From contig NC_066583.1 in NCBI RefSeq assembly GCF_024323335.1, positions 366,541,877 to 366,605,876 on the forward strand: a stretch of DNA of 64,000 bases, in the 5' to 3' direction. This document shows positions 21,626 to 33,569 of the stretch, in pieces. The notes below the pieces were generated by a model. That model did not search any database. It saw only the letters and a list, made by a program, of their open reading frames with translations, and was not told where the DNA came from. A program made the position numbers and the translations under genes. How positions within the stretch are numbered: the stretch's first letter is position 1; each line of letters starts with the position of its first letter. The DNA is from Lathyrus oleraceus. Taxonomy: Eukaryota > Streptophyta > Magnoliopsida > Fabales > Fabaceae.

Positions 21626-22280
21626 ATTCGCTTCCCCATCCTGTTGGCGCTATATGAGTAGTTCCCCACATGCATGTTTCGCCAATTACTTCTTTATCCC
21701 ACTGGAAACCATGTGTAGGATGAAGGTACATGAAGCAGTAGGCATTGTCTGTTGCCTTTAAGTCGAATTCGGCTGGACTGCATGGAGGTATGTGAGCCAA
21801 GTTCTTGTCGAAGCTTTGACTGTTGACATTGTTTATCTCTGTCATGAAGTAGCTTTGATCAACCTCAATGTTTTCGACGATCCCGTCTGGCCTCCATATG
21901 GCTATTCGCTGATGCATTGACGAGGGCACGACTCCTACGCCATGAATCCACTCCCTTCCAAGCAGTAGGTTGTAGTTCGCCCTTGAAGCAATGACCATAA
22001 ACATCGTTGGCCTTGTTATGGTTCCAACAGTCAGATTCACCTGGATAACACCCATGGTGGTTCCTACTTTTCCTTCATAATTCGACAGCACCATGTTGTG
22101 AGGTTTCGCGTCTGAATCGTCTTTCCTAATCTTCTTCAGCATGAAATGGGGCATCAAATTTACTGCTGCTCCCCCATCCACCAGTATCTTATTCACACCA
22201 ACATTCTCCACCTTTCCTTTTATGAACAAAGCCTTCAAATGCGCTTTCATGGAGTCATCTGGTCTTTCGAAGAAAGCGTT
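21609..22280 (-). pseudogene. Tat-like aspartic protease region
   Basis: Polyprotein-processing protease. It has KILVDGGAAVNLMPHFML with the catalytic Asp in VDGG, and NYLLLGREWIHG as the second conserved block. The gag frame is separated by a TAG at 22278-22280 followed in frame by NAFFERPDDS, so this is one long gag-pro-pol frame with a nonsense change (probably CAG to TAG) or, less likely, a suppressible stop. The first ATG of the open frame is at 22250. It ends in FDDDE at 21609, where it overlaps RT. Confidence 0.8.
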
Positions 22281-25200
22281 CTACTCTTCGACGCACCCAT
22301 TATTCATCACGTAGTAACAGACGGGCCTGTGTGCCATTGTTTCCTCTTCCATCTCGCCTTCTTCGTCTTCGACCTCCATGACTCTATCATAGTCTCTAGG
22401 GAGAACAGAGACCACGTTGCAGATCACATTGAAGGATGATTCTGAGTCAGATTCGAAGTTGTCAGTTATTTCGTCATCTTCCTGCATCTTCTCTTTCGAC
22501 GCCACGGGTTCGACAATGCTGCCAGGATTGATCTGGAGGGAAGCCTCTTTTCTGCTCCTTATCTGACGACTGTTACTAGACTCCGCTTTATCTTTGCTGT
22601 CAGTGTCTTTTTCATTCACGCTCTTTTCTGCAACCTCTTTTTCTGCCCTCTTCTGCCTCTGGAATCTCCTCCATTGGGATCTGGACATGGGGTTTTTGCC
22701 TTTGTAATTCTCTGAAGGATATGGTCTTGGCTTGTGCTTTTCCATTTCCTTCTTGCCTTCCATCGAAGCGCCTCTCTGAACCTCAAACTTTCCCCATTTT
22801 TTCTGCCCCTGGGCATCTCTAATGGGTTGAACCCATTTGTCGTCCGTTGCTTTGTTAGATGGTTTATAGGTGTTATGGCGTCTTTCTCCATGCCTCCACT
22901 GGTGGTGATCACTTCTCCTTGGGTCATATCTTACTGTTCCCCAATTCTCTTTCCTCTTGGCTTTATCCACTGCTTCCAGGTTGGTTGCTGCCTTCCTGTC
23001 GAAGATTGCACTGCAGCGTGGGCATAACATTACTTCGGTTTTCATCCTTTGGCACCTCTTGATGAATTCTATTAAATTTTCCTCCTCTTTAGGATACGCC
23101 AGCCTTTGGTGCTCCTTTCGACGATGATCTTCGCCCACTTCGGCCTGGTCCCTCTGAGATATTTCCACCATATTTACCCCAACATTTCGTTCGTCAGCGA
23201 TGCTTAATTCGTTCATCTTTCTAATGAGTCTCTCCTCTTCACCTTCGACACCTTTTGGTGCTTGGTCGAACTTTTTCCCTGGGCAGCAGCACCAAGATAT
23301 GCTCTTGGGACCATGTTTGCAACAGCGTTTGTTCCAATTCCTTTTGGGGTCTTCCATTACCCTATGCAGAATTCCACTGACCACGAGCTTCAAAGGACCA
23401 TTAACAGCTTCCGCTTTAATTTTTGTGACTTCTTCACTGAAAGGCCCCATAGTGTTGACGCAGTTTGCGACATCACCTGTCTTCGTTTGATCAAGATCAA
23501 GGCCTTCAGTAGCCTTGTTTTTGATAATGAGGTCTTCAGTAACCCTCTTTTTCGTATTAGGGGGATTCTCGATTGCCTCATCTGTTTCTTCATTGTTGTC
23601 TGAAGAAACATCTCCCCAACCGCTTGGTTGGATTGTGTTGATGTCGATCTGAGAGCTTGCCGGCGCATTGTACTTCACGAGATAATCATACTTCCCACTT
23701 GGCTGTCCCAAGCGGTCCCAATTCCCTTCTTGTCGAAACTTCACATCTTCGACGGTATCGTCACCGTCCCTTTTGTCGAAACCTTCAGTAGTTTCCATCC
23801 TTTTCTGGTTGTCGAAGCCTTCAGTAACTTCAACTTCGTTCTGGCTTGTGAGATCATCAACAATCTCAACCATGTTGATGTTTGTGTCGAAACTTCTAGG
23901 GGCCTCCACCATTTCCAAATTGCCATCAGGAGCAACTTCGATCTCCACCATGTTCACGATGGATGGTTCAGCATAGTGGGCTTCGACTGGCTGCATAGGA
24001 TTCGAGTCGATCCTCATCTGTGGTTTTGGTTTGTCACCAAACTTTAGCCTTCCGTCACGGATAGCATTTTGAACAAGATCCCTGAAAAGGAAACAACGAG
24101 ACGTTTTATGGCCTAGAAAATTATGGTATTTACAAAAACCTCTCTTTTTCTGTTGTTCCATAGGCGGTTCTTTAGCGCCTGGAGGTTTTATTAATTGACC
24201 ATCTTTAACCAACAGATCGAAAATTTCGTCACATTTGGTGATGTCGAATGTATAAGTCCTTTTGGGGAACTTATCGTTGGTTTCGACTGGGTTTCCGTTC
24301 GACGGAGTTAGTACTTTACATGAATAAGGTGGGCCTTGCTTTAGTTCTGCTAAGTCAATCTCTTGTTCTTCGAAGTTACTTGGTTTGTTTTCGTCGTACT
24401 CATCATCTTGGCGAACCCCTACGTAGGCCACCCTTTCTTTTTTATTCTTATTTGCTCTGAATTTTTCGTCCCTTAACCTTTCGACCTGTCTCACTCTATC
24501 TGCTAATTGTGCCATATCCCTCAGATACTGGGTATCTAGTTTCTTCCTTATAGAGTAATCTAGTCCCCCTGCGGCCATTTCGACCAACTCATGTTCTGGC
24601 ACCGGAGTGAAACATCTAGCCTTTAGCAATCTGAACCTATTTAAATAATCATCTATTGGTTCTGAGTGTTTTCTCTTAACACTGGCTAATTCTTTCAGAC
24701 TTATTTTTGTTTGTCCCATGAAAAATTGCTCATGGAACAATCTTTCTAATTGGGTCCACGTATACACTGAGTTTGCAGGCAAATATGTAAACCAAGTAAA
24801 CGCGTTTTTTGTTAAGGAACTAGGGAAATATTTTATTTTCAATTTTTCATTACGGGCTATTTCCCCCGCTTCGATCAGATAACGTGCCACATGTTCTATG
24901 GTGGACTCACTAGTGTCTCCTGAGAACTTTGTGAACTTAGGAACTTTCCCCCTAGGTGGCAGTTCTTCTTGCAGAATATATTCCGATAGTGGGGAAGCGT
25001 AACTAGGCCTTTGTAATCCCATGTTCATCCCATTTTGTGTCATTATCGTTTCGACCATGGTCGCTAAATTATTTTCGATAGGGGGGTTATTATACCGGAT
25101 TCGCTGTTGCAACACATCATCCACGTCTTGGCCTCTCTGGATTACTATCCTTCTAGGCTCTTGTGGAATAGGGATTTCGACACGAGGCTGTTCAACTACA

Positions 25201-25349
25201 TCCTCTTGGTTTCTGACGTTTGTTTGAGGATTGTCTAACGGTATTTGGTTTATCGTAGGCTCTTCCTGGACCGCTACCTCTGGGTTATGAACCACTTGTT
25301 CTTTGTGTCGAGTTTGAGGGACCCCAAAAAAGTCAGCAATGCGCGTCAT
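22281..25349 (-). CDS. Tat-like gag polyprotein (main part)
   Basis: 1022 codons from MTRIADFFGVPQ. Capsid-type core (VPKFTKFSGDTSESTIEHVARYL; FTWFTYLP; DDYLNRFRLLKARCF) at about residues 130-290. It has a CKYHNFLGHKTSRCF zinc-knuckle-like motif near 410, then a long hydrophilic, charged region rich in K and E. The upstream frame 25769-25352 ends in a TAG directly before this ATG and reads QLLAA then MTRIAD, so gag probably began further upstream. The ATG may be internal. The C-terminus is CVEE followed by TAG. Confidence 0.82.
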   Translation of the reverse strand: MTRIADFFGVPQTRHKEQVVHNPEVAVQEEPTINQIPLDNPQTNVRNQEDVVEQPRVEIPIPQEPRRIVIQRGQDVDDVLQQRIRYNNPPIENNLATMVETIMTQNGMNMGLQRPSYASPLSEYILQEELPPRGKVPKFTKFSGDTSESTIEHVARYLIEAGEIARNEKLKIKYFPSSLTKNAFTWFTYLPANSVYTWTQLERLFHEQFFMGQTKISLKELASVKRKHSEPIDDYLNRFRLLKARCFTPVPEHELVEMAAGGLDYSIRKKLDTQYLRDMAQLADRVRQVERLRDEKFRANKNKKERVAYVGVRQDDEYDENKPSNFEEQEIDLAELKQGPPYSCKVLTPSNGNPVETNDKFPKRTYTFDITKCDEIFDLLVKDGQLIKPPGAKEPPMEQQKKRGFCKYHNFLGHKTSRCFLFRDLVQNAIRDGRLKFGDKPKPQMRIDSNPMQPVEAHYAEPSIVNMVEIEVAPDGNLEMVEAPRSFDTNINMVEIVDDLTSQNEVEVTEGFDNQKRMETTEGFDKRDGDDTVEDVKFRQEGNWDRLGQPSGKYDYLVKYNAPASSQIDINTIQPSGWGDVSSDNNEETDEAIENPPNTKKRVTEDLIIKNKATEGLDLDQTKTGDVANCVNTMGPFSEEVTKIKAEAVNGPLKLVVSGILHRVMEDPKRNWNKRCCKHGPKSISWCCCPGKKFDQAPKGVEGEEERLIRKMNELSIADERNVGVNMVEISQRDQAEVGEDHRRKEHQRLAYPKEEENLIEFIKRCQRMKTEVMLCPRCSAIFDRKAATNLEAVDKAKRKENWGTVRYDPRRSDHHQWRHGERRHNTYKPSNKATDDKWVQPIRDAQGQKKWGKFEVQRGASMEGKKEMEKHKPRPYPSENYKGKNPMSRSQWRRFQRQKRAEKEVAEKSVNEKDTDSKDKAESSNSRQIRSRKEASLQINPGSIVEPVASKEKMQEDDEITDNFESDSESSFNVICNVVSVLPRDYDRVMEVEDEEGEMEEETMAHRPVCYYVMNNGCVEE

Positions 25350-25983
25350 CTACGCTGCCAATAATTGGTTTGTTTGGGTGGTGTTTTGTATTAGGGGGTT
25401 AAACACCGCTCCCATTTGTTGCGTCAACATTTGGACCATATCATGATTACTCTCGTCCATTTGTTGTCTAATTACCTGCGCAAAATTATTTCTTATCAGC
25501 GGCACGTAAAGCTGTTGTTGATTTAGTCTACTCATGTTTCCGCCATATCCTGACCCTTGTAAAGGTGAAGACATATTGGCCATAGAATCAGAATACACTA
25601 CCGGGGAGTTGTGTAGATTTGCCATTACTGAAGTTGGCATTCCAAATGGTTGTTCCCTTCCAGGCAGAGGCATGGTGAAATTTGTCACAAAAGGCCTAGA
25701 AGTGTTTCCCATAGGAGGGGGTGTCCCAAAGGGCATTTGTGTGTGCCCTAATGGACGAACTAGGCACACTTTGCGATATTGAAACCGTTGGTATTGACCC
25801 TGTTGACGAAGGTACAGCCTCAGACACAGGGACTGATCCTACATTGCCTCCTGTCGGAGGGATAGGGTTGGATATTGGGATGGCTTCATTTGGATTATTT
25901 GGCTGATTCACCATTTTCCTTACTCTTGTTCTTTTAGGTATTTCTACGTCGGATACGGCTAATTTACCGCTTCTCAGTCTCAT
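25350..25983 (-). pseudogene. Tat-like gag N-terminal segment
   Basis: Two overlapping frames: MRLRSGKLAVSDVEIPKRTRVR (from 25983) and a Pro/Met/Gln-rich frame ending QTNQLLAA before TAG at 25350-25352. One small frameshift near 25700 and the nonsense change disconnect it from the main gag. MRLRSGK is 50 bases downstream of the PBS, a plausible original start. Confidence 0.7.
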
Positions 25984-26033
25984 ACAACGATTTTTTTTTG
26001 ACTAACGATTATCTAAGTTTTTAGATTTCTGCA

Positions 26034-26053
26034 CTGTCCCACCGGGCATGCCA
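26034..26053 (-). promoter_or_regulatory. primer binding site of the Tat-like element
   Basis: The minus strand reads TGGCATGCCCGGTGGGACAG, three bases after the LTR end. It starts with TGG as expected for pairing to a tRNA 3' CCA end. The tRNA was not identified. Confidence 0.65.
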
Positions 26054-26056
26054 ATT

Positions 26057-26901
26057 TGTTCGCTGTGAATTTTGGCGAACAACCTCTGGTTTACCAAAAC
26101 TTGTAGAATTGGGTTACTTCCAGAATCAACCACACAAATCCTAGGACATGTGCAGATCTAAATGACTTTGAAGATATCTAGAACAACTTTCATATCTTTC
26201 ATTTTGGTTCTCTAAATATTTTATGTCGAAAGATGTTGATTAAAACGTTCAAACAGATGTAAATTTGACAAGATAAGATAAATGACAGAAAGTAACTGAC
26301 GAAAACATAAAGTGTCGAAAAGAAAGTGCAGAAAGATAATTGACTGGAAAACGTAAAAGAAATTTGTAAAGAACTTTAAACTTTATAAAATAAACTTTGA
26401 AGGAATTTGGTAATTGTTTACACATACATGTTCCAACTATGACTCTTTTCTCTCACACGGGTACTTTGAGTATTTTCAGGAATTTTGTACAAGTAAATTT
26501 TCACCCTTTTTTCGATAACAACTACCCTATTTATATACAAATAACATAACTGTTACTAACTACCAAATCCTAAAACTGTGACACATGGCTTTCTTCCTTT
26601 CGCCAGATGCTCCCACGCGTCTTCTGCCAAACGTCACAACTCTTTTGAATTTGAAATTTACACTTTACGTCGAAATGACGTCTTTCTCCAGGCTTTGTCG
26701 AATTGTTGAAATACTACAACATCCTCCATGTCTGTCAAAGGTGCCTTTCCATCTGCAGATATCTTGTCGAAATGTCGAAGCTTCAATTTTGTCGAAGTGT
26801 CGAACAACACTTATCAACCAAACCGTTTATCCCATGTCATCATTTGTCGAAAGAACCATTCTGCATACCAAATCTCATGGCGTTGAAAACGCATGTATAC
26901 A
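26057..26901 (-). repeat. 5' LTR of the Tat-like element
   Basis: About 845 bp. The minus strand starts TGTATACATGCG (26901) and ends GCGAACA (26057) next to the PBS. A TATA box (TATATAAATA) lies at 26537-26528. To the right, the duplicated transporter-array DNA begins exactly at 26902, which supports the boundary. The expected flank copy would be tattt, but the other end is lost. Confidence 0.7.
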
Positions 26902-27860
26902 TATTTATAACAATGTTAAGGTCAAAATATAGAACAATCAAGTCCTTGTGTGCTATTACACACATCTTTTTGGTAATATCATAGTTTAGAAATTAATTAT
27001 CATATTATAGATTGCAATACAGTATATCAAGTTCTAACTGCTCAATTTTAACCTAATGTTCGACAAACATCACCATAATTAACCTAAAAAAACTTTATTG
27101 TGAGGAAATATGTTAGATTTGCATCAATGTATTAGCTGTTGAGAATCAAAGGAAAGGTCAAAATGCAAAGAGAAAATGGCGAAACAGAGAGAGAAGATGA
27201 TAGATTGGCGAAACATAATTAGAAAATGGCGAAACAAAGAGAGAAAATTGGCGCTATATTTTTAAATTTTTAGCTAATATGAATTTTCATTTTATGCCAT
27301 TAACTTACAAAATACAAAATACATATTTTTTTTTATATTTTAAAAAGAAATTGTATAAATGGTTTTAAAAATGAAAATCGATCTCTAAATTTTTTAAATT
27401 TGTAAATTGTTTTTGAATTTTTATATATATTTTTTTAAAATTAGTCTCTGAATTACCTATTTTAAAATGGGTTTAATGGTCATACACTGACAGCGTAAAA
27501 AGTTTTATACTATCATCCAATAAGAATATATCATTTTACCATATCATACAAGTATTTTAAAATTTTCAGTTTGACTTGACGGGATACATAATCGTCATTG
27601 GTTGACCGTGTAAAATAAGCATCATCCCTTTTCTCTTTTAAAGTTGGCTCCTATGTTTTGAAATTTTAAATTGACATCAAAGATTTTTAATATGAGTCAT
27701 TATTTCGTTATATATTAATATTTGTCCGGGTTAAAATCAAAATTGAATGTAATTGATGGTGAGGAATTTTAAATTGATGGTATTGATTTCCGATAAAATA
27801 TTTGCAAAATTAGTATTCCAACACTCAAGTCATATTAAAATTAATTTTATTTTGATTTTG
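26902..27860. repeat. non-coding block shared with 31648-32660
   Basis: Shared landmarks include gtccttgtgtgctattacacacatc and the tattaatatttg stretch. Unit 2 keeps extra sequence around 31920-32150 that resembles an untranslated first exon with a donor-like ctcag/gtttg on the minus strand. No ORF is supported. Confidence 0.65.
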
Positions 27861-28055
27861 CCTGCCAATGTGATCCCCATAGCTCCAAGTAAAACAATTG
27901 TTCTGTCTATGGTATCACTGAGATGCTTAGCTCTTTTAGAAGACCCAAATAGTAGTGCGCCTTTAATAAAAGTCATCATCATGGCCCCTGAAATAGTTAA
28001 TACCGTAACCAAGAAGTTTTCATGCCTTCTTCCAATTCTTATATTTATATTCTAG
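27860..28055 (-). pseudogene. WAT1-related (MtN21/EamA) transporter exon A, copy 5
   Basis: Minus-strand frame MVTVLTISGAMMMTFIKGALLFGSSK, the end of the first EamA repeat (GT.L.VSGAMMMT..KGP). Intact members are ten-helix membrane transporters of plant cells. Only this exon remains; the next exon (B) has been deleted at 27858-27865 relative to the copy at 32760-33126. Confidence 0.65.
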
Positions 28056-28614
28056 AGTCTGTGTCCAAGAAAATTATTTTTTTAATCTTTTTATTTGTGT
28101 ATAAATACGATATTTCAATAAAAAAATGAATGGATTACTACATCATTTTGCATGAAAACTTTTATATGTGATTGGATTTTATTAGAGAACATTCAATCAT
28201 TGATGAGTGAGTTTTGAATGAATTGATATTATAATTAAAGGGTTGGATTAAAGCTTAAAGATATTATTATTTGAAGTTGAAATATAATGTTTGAGATGTG
28301 TCAAACGTCTAAATTTTTTTTAGCTTTTCCCCCTTCAAATTAGACACATTATTATTACTAAATGTGTCTTCCAATTACACACATTATTATTACTAAATGT
28401 GTCTTCCCAATTTTTAGTAAATATATGTGGGTGCATGTCCAAGTTTGAGTAATACTATTCTAATCACTACTAATAAAATGACCAATAAAATTTACATCGG
28501 TTGTGTTTATCATAAATATGAACAAAGTACTGGATGATTCTTGGAGAAGGAAGAAATCTAGTGTTTCTCATTTTCAAAATTTTATTTAAGGATTAAGTAA
28601 TAAAAGTTTCATCA

Positions 28615-29170
28615 TCTTGCTTTTCCTCTGGGTTGTTCAAGCGATGTCCATGGAGCTGTCTCTTGAGTGTTGGTATTATGACGACTCTTGCCCATACCAC
28701 AACTCCAAGACCGAAGCACATAATCAGAGCTCTTATCAGGATATAATAATTTTATATTCAATTAGTATATTTTAATCAAATAAAATCGCTAATGTTGCCT
28801 CTTTAATTACTCTCATCCAACTTTTACCTGAAGAGAGACAATGCTACCGACCAGATATGCATGAAGAGTCGAAGCCTAAGAAAATATATAATTATATTAG
28901 TATTAAATTTAAAATTAAATAAATAAAAAAATTATTTCATTAGTACAATTTACTTACAGAATGAAGAAGGATGACTAACAGAGGTCTGCCAAGGTGATCC
29001 CCATAGCTCCAAGTAAAACAATTGTGTTGTCTGTGTTATCATTGGGTTGCTTAACTCGTTTAGAAGACCCAAATAGTATTGGGTTTTTAATAAAAGTCAT
29101 CTCCATGGCACCTGAAATAGCTCATACCGTACCCAAGAATTTTTCATGGTTTCTTCTAATTCTTATATTT
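28615..29170 (-). pseudogene. WAT1-related transporter fragments A, B, D, copy 4
   Basis: Minus strand: exon A (29170-28990, SGAMEMTFIKNPILFGSSKR) ending at a donor-like tctgtaagt; exon B (28870-28825) ending at a donor-like caggtaaa; exon D (28750-28615, RALIMCFGLGVVVWARVV), the last helix and tail. Exon C, present at 33668-33795, is deleted here. Not functional. Confidence 0.65.
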
Positions 29171-29769
29171 ATATTGTCAAGTCTGTGTCCAAGAAAGTTA
29201 TTTTTTTAATCTTTTTATTTGTGTATAAATATGATATTTCAATAAATACAAAAAAAATTGATTACTACATCATTTTGCATGAAAACTATTATATGTGATT
29301 GAATTTTAATTAGAGAACATTCAATCAAGGATGATTGATTTTTGAATGAATTGATATTATAATTGAAGGGTTGGATTAAAGCTTGAAGATATTATTATTT
29401 GAAGCTGAAACGGTAATGTTTGAGATGTGTCAAAAGTCTAGATTTTTTTTAGCTTTTCCCCTTCAAATTACACACATTATTATTACTAAATGTGTCTTCC
29501 CAATTACACATACTATTATTACTAAACGTGCCTTCCAATTACACATATTATTATTACTAAACGTGTCTTCCCAATTTTTAGTAAATATATGTTCGTGCAT
29601 GCGAAAGTTAGAATAATACTATTCTAATCACTACTAATAAAAGGACCAATAAAATTTACATCGGTTGTGTTTATCATAAATGTGAACAAGGCACTGGATG
29701 ATGCTTGGAGAAGTAATAAATCTAGTGTTTCACATTTTCAAAATTTTATTTAAGGATTAAGTAATGATA

Positions 29770-30125
29770 GTTGCATCATCTTGCTTTTCATATGTGTTGT
29801 TCAAGCGATGTCCTTGGAGCTGTCTCTGTAGTATTGGTATTATCACAACTCTTGCCCACATTACAACTCCGAGACCGAAACATATAATCAGAGCTCCTAT
29901 CAGGTTATAGCAATTTTATATTCAATTAGTATATGTTAATCAAATAAAAACTCTAAAAGTTTAATTTATTTTATTAATATCTAGTTTATATGATTACTTT
30001 CCCGTAAATTCGGCTCGACGAGAAGAATACATCCAATTATACCCATTAATATCATACCTAGAGAACTAAAGGTCGTAACAAAAATGGACCTCAGGTTTTC
30101 ATTACTATCATTAATATCATACCTA
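29770..30125 (-). pseudogene. WAT1-related transporter fragments C and D, copy 3
   Basis: Minus strand: exon C (30125-29990) with FVTTFSSLGMILMGIIGC, matching the conserved VFVT.F.PL.M segment of WAT1-related proteins but with a CGA-to-TGA stop in VMKT-stop. Exon D (29900-29770) has GALIICFGLGVVMWARVV and a tail. It is cut at 30126 by an LTR-like sequence; the same junction exists at 43738. Confidence 0.7.
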
Positions 30126-31640
30126 GGCTACAACGATTTTGAGGAAGATTTTGGCTCCGCTAGAGGCCCAAGAATCGCAAACAGTTTCTTATCGACCACA
30201 AAGGGAATCAACATCTAGCGTTGCCAATTCTTCACCACTGTTCATCAGAAGAAGTAGGTTGAGGAACGCGGTTCATACTTTCTTTGGCAGTAAGTTTAAA
30301 GGCAATGGGGTTATTTCCAGTAGCATAGGAAGTAAGTTCTTTGACATGGTAAGAGAAGCCATTAAGGAATGAATAAAATAGGGTGAGTTTGATGTTTTTG
30401 GGTGACATATTCACTGCATAGGTTGCTTGAAGAAATGTGCAGGAAGAATGTGCGGTTATGGAAGTAGAAAAACCTTGGAGGATGAAGAAAGAACTATTTA
30501 TAAGCTAGCCAAGTGAACAGTCAAGCACTAATGGATTGAGAAATGACTAACGAAGAAGTAGTGAGAGAGTTAGTGGGTTCGGTTGAAATCCCACGACCTT
30601 GGGATAACTGATAATGATGGTGGAGAGTCTGGGGAATTACGTTGCAGGAAAATCATCATCATATTTTAGGCCATAATTAGTGATAAGATTGTTATCCAAA
30701 GTCTAAACAATCAAAAGGCAAGTTCCTCGATCGACGAGCTCAAGTCGAAATCAGCCTTTTCAGGGGGCAATTTGTTAGCTGACAAATTTTGGCCAAAGAA
30801 TGTAAGCCCACTCGACTAGGAAGCCCGTCGGAATATGAGGTCTAAAAGAAGTTGAACAATCCATGGGTCGACATCAAGAGGTCCAGTCGAAGTCGAAGGG
30901 TATCTCCATGGTGAGGGATGATGGTGGATGGCCAAAACATGGGCAATTATCTACATACGTGGGAGAAGTGGGCCAACACGTGTCATCTCAAGATAGGTTC
31001 GTAACCCCCAACAGTTACTTTTTATTAGTATTTAAGCAAGTGTTAGGGATTATTTTGGAGGGTGGCATTTTTAGCATTTGCAGTAGAAGTACACTTAAAG
31101 TACCAAAGCGTTTACGAGAAAAGAGTTATCTCCCTATAAAAAATGTATCTTTGCCTCTATTTATATTCATCAGTCATTTAAACTTACCAAATTGTCTTTA
31201 CTTTATTGCTTTTACTTTCACTATATTTTCGTCTGTCATTGTGTTTACTGCATTTCCAACTTACCAAGAGTTACATTCACCCCCTTTGGACATTCCAAAG
31301 ACATTTCCCACTAAACCATCATACACTCAACACTAAGTCTAGGACTTTGTAGCCGGTCCTACAAGTAATCCTCTCATAGGAAGGCTAGATATTGTTGGCA
31401 AAAGAAACAAGTTTCATTGGACAGTCCAAAATGTTTTAAAGAGAACGACCTAGTCCGCAGTTTGACCCAATAATTTTTTTCTGTGACTTCAAAATTGTGA
31501 AACAATGATGATGAGTTTTATCCTGCCACAACCAAAAAAGCATCGTAAATCATAGAGTTGCTATTCTTTTTGCTATACTTAAAAGTCTAAACACTCTAGC
31601 AAAAGATAAAAAAAACTCATGTTCATCTCCGAACAATTAT
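30126..31640 (+). mobile_element. probable LTR-element fragment (unit 1)
   Basis: A segment ending in a G-run (cagggggcaatt, about 30762) is followed by TGTTAGCTGACAAATTTT, resembling a polypurine tract plus LTR start. Further on are a G-box type cacgtgtcatctc (30977) and a TATA-like ctataaaaaatg (31134). Unit 2 has a diverged copy at 43739-44866. The family is not recognised, the LTR end is not located, and no pol is present. Confidence 0.4.
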
Positions 31641-32759
31641 AACATGATTTATAACAATATTAAGGTCAAAATATAGAACAATCATGTCCTTGTGTGCTAT
31701 TACACACATCTTTTTGGTAATATCATACCAATTTCCTTTAGTTTAGAAATTAATTATCTTATCATAGATTGCAATACAGTATATCAAGTTCTATCTACTC
31801 AATTTTAACCTAATGTTCGAGAAACATCACCATAAATAGCCCTAAAAAAATATTGTGAGGAAATATGTTAGAATTGCATCAATGTATTAACGATTGAGAA
31901 CCAAAGGAAAAGTCAAAATGCAAAGGAAATAAAATGTAAAAGAAAAACCAGACGAAATTGACACATACACGGAATGAAGAGAAAATGGCGAAATAGTTAG
32001 AGAAGATGATAGATTACAAACCTGAGAGGTGCCTGGGAAAACGAAGATAATAAAGAGGCGCTGGCGGTAGTGGAATTTACAAATTATAGGGATCAATTTT
32101 GTGTCAATAGAAAGTTGATTTATGTTTCAAATTTTACAATTCATCGCTATAATTTTTAGAAAATTGGCGCTATATTTTTCAAATTTTAAAAAATTGGTTT
32201 GTATATATTTAAGAGTTTAATGATATTCACTGAATTTACACTCTAACCTCATATGAATTTATTAAATACTAATTCATTTCATGCCATTAACTTACAAAAT
32301 ACAATTTGTCATGTGGGATATACGATGTTGATTGATTGACACGGTAAAATACATATTTTATTTTCTTTATATATTTTTTTTTAAATTGTATAAATGGTTT
32401 TAAAATAGGTAAAATGGAGACTAATGTTCTCTTTTAAAATTGACTCCTATGTTTTGAAAGTTTAAATTGATATCAAAGATTTTTAATATGAGTCATTATT
32501 TCGTTATATATTAATATTTGTTTGGGTTAAAATCAAAATTGAATGTAATTGATGGTGAGGAATTTTAAATTAATGGTATTGATTTCCGATACATAATTTG
32601 CAAAATTAGTATTCTAACACTCATGTCATATTAAAATTAATTTGGTTTTGATTTTTCCATATAAAGAGCCAACACTAGACTCATATAGCATTTATAAACC
32701 ATATTATGGGACTTCTCCATTCGACAAAAGAGGCTAATGTTGCCCCTTGAATTATTCTC

Positions 32760-33126
32760 ATCCAACTTATACCTGAAGAGAGAGACAATGCTACCTACCA
32801 GATATGGATGAAGAGTATATGTCTAAGAAAAAATATATAAATATTAGTATTAAAATTTTAAAAATAAAAATAAAAAAGTTATTTCATTATTATAATTTAC
32901 TTGCAGAATGATAAAGAATGACTAACATATGCATGCCAATGTGATCCCTCTAGCTCCGAGTAAAACAATTGTGTTGTTTGTGGTATCACTGGGATACTTA
33001 ACTCTTTTAGAAGACCCAGATAGTACTGGGACTTTAAAAAAAGCCATCATCATGACACTTCAAATAGCTAATACCGTATTCAAGAATTTTTCACGGCTTT
33101 TTCTAATTCTTATATTTATACTCTAG
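32760..33126 (-). pseudogene. WAT1-related transporter fragments A, B, copy 2
   Basis: Exon A (33126-32929) is recognisable by the same nucleotide phrase (tagctccgagtaaaacaattgtg on the plus strand), but its reading frame is broken. Exon B is at about 32815-32770 (acctgaagagagagacaatg). No C or D follows before the shared non-coding block. Confidence 0.55.
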
Positions 33127-33569
33127 AGTCTGTCTCCAAGAAAATTATTTTTTTAATCTTTTTATGTATGTATAAATACGATATTTCAATAAATACAAAA
33201 AAAAAATGAATCGATTACTACATCATTTTGCATGAAAACTTTTATATGTGATTGGATTTTAATTAGAGAGCATTCAATCATGGATGAGTGAGTTTTGAAT
33301 GAATTGATATTATAATTAAAGAGTTGTATTAAAGCTTGAAGATATTATCATTTGAAGCTGAAATATAATGTTTGAGATGTGTCAAAGGTCTAGATTTTTT
33401 TAGTTTTTGCCCTTCAAATTACGCACATTATTATTATTAAACGTGTCTTTCAAATTACACACTATTATTACTAAACGTGCCTTCCAATTTTTAGTAAATA
33501 TATGTGTGCATGCACAAGTTTGAGTAATACTATTCTAATCACCACTAATAAAAAGACCAATAAAATTTA

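Larger units (their letters stand above)
20548..26901 (-). mobile_element. Tat-like Ty3/gypsy element, truncated in RT
   Basis: Minus strand: 5' LTR (26901-26057), PBS, leader, gag in two frames, protease, and RT up to MNPLKCAFGVQ, where the Athila-like LTR begins. RNase H, integrase and the 3' LTR are absent. Gag and RT phrases (HVARYLIEAGE, FAWDYDEMPGLD, YIDD) suggest the Tat lineage. Two in-frame TAG codons replace probable CAG codons. Confidence 0.85.
26902..31640. repeat. segmental duplication unit 1 (transporter pseudogene array)
   Basis: Colinear with unit 2 (31648-34871 plus 43203-44866). Both begin with a shared 0.95 kb non-coding block, continue with transporter exon fragments in the same order, and end with the same LTR-like segment (30126-31230 versus 43739-44866). 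Unit 1 lacks one B and one C exon present in unit 2. Confidence 0.8.

Noticed and set aside
22278..22280. Programmed stop-codon readthrough between gag and protease
   Set aside because: Possible in principle, but a second TAG at 25350 and a frameshift before RT fit simple decay by CAG-to-TAG change better.
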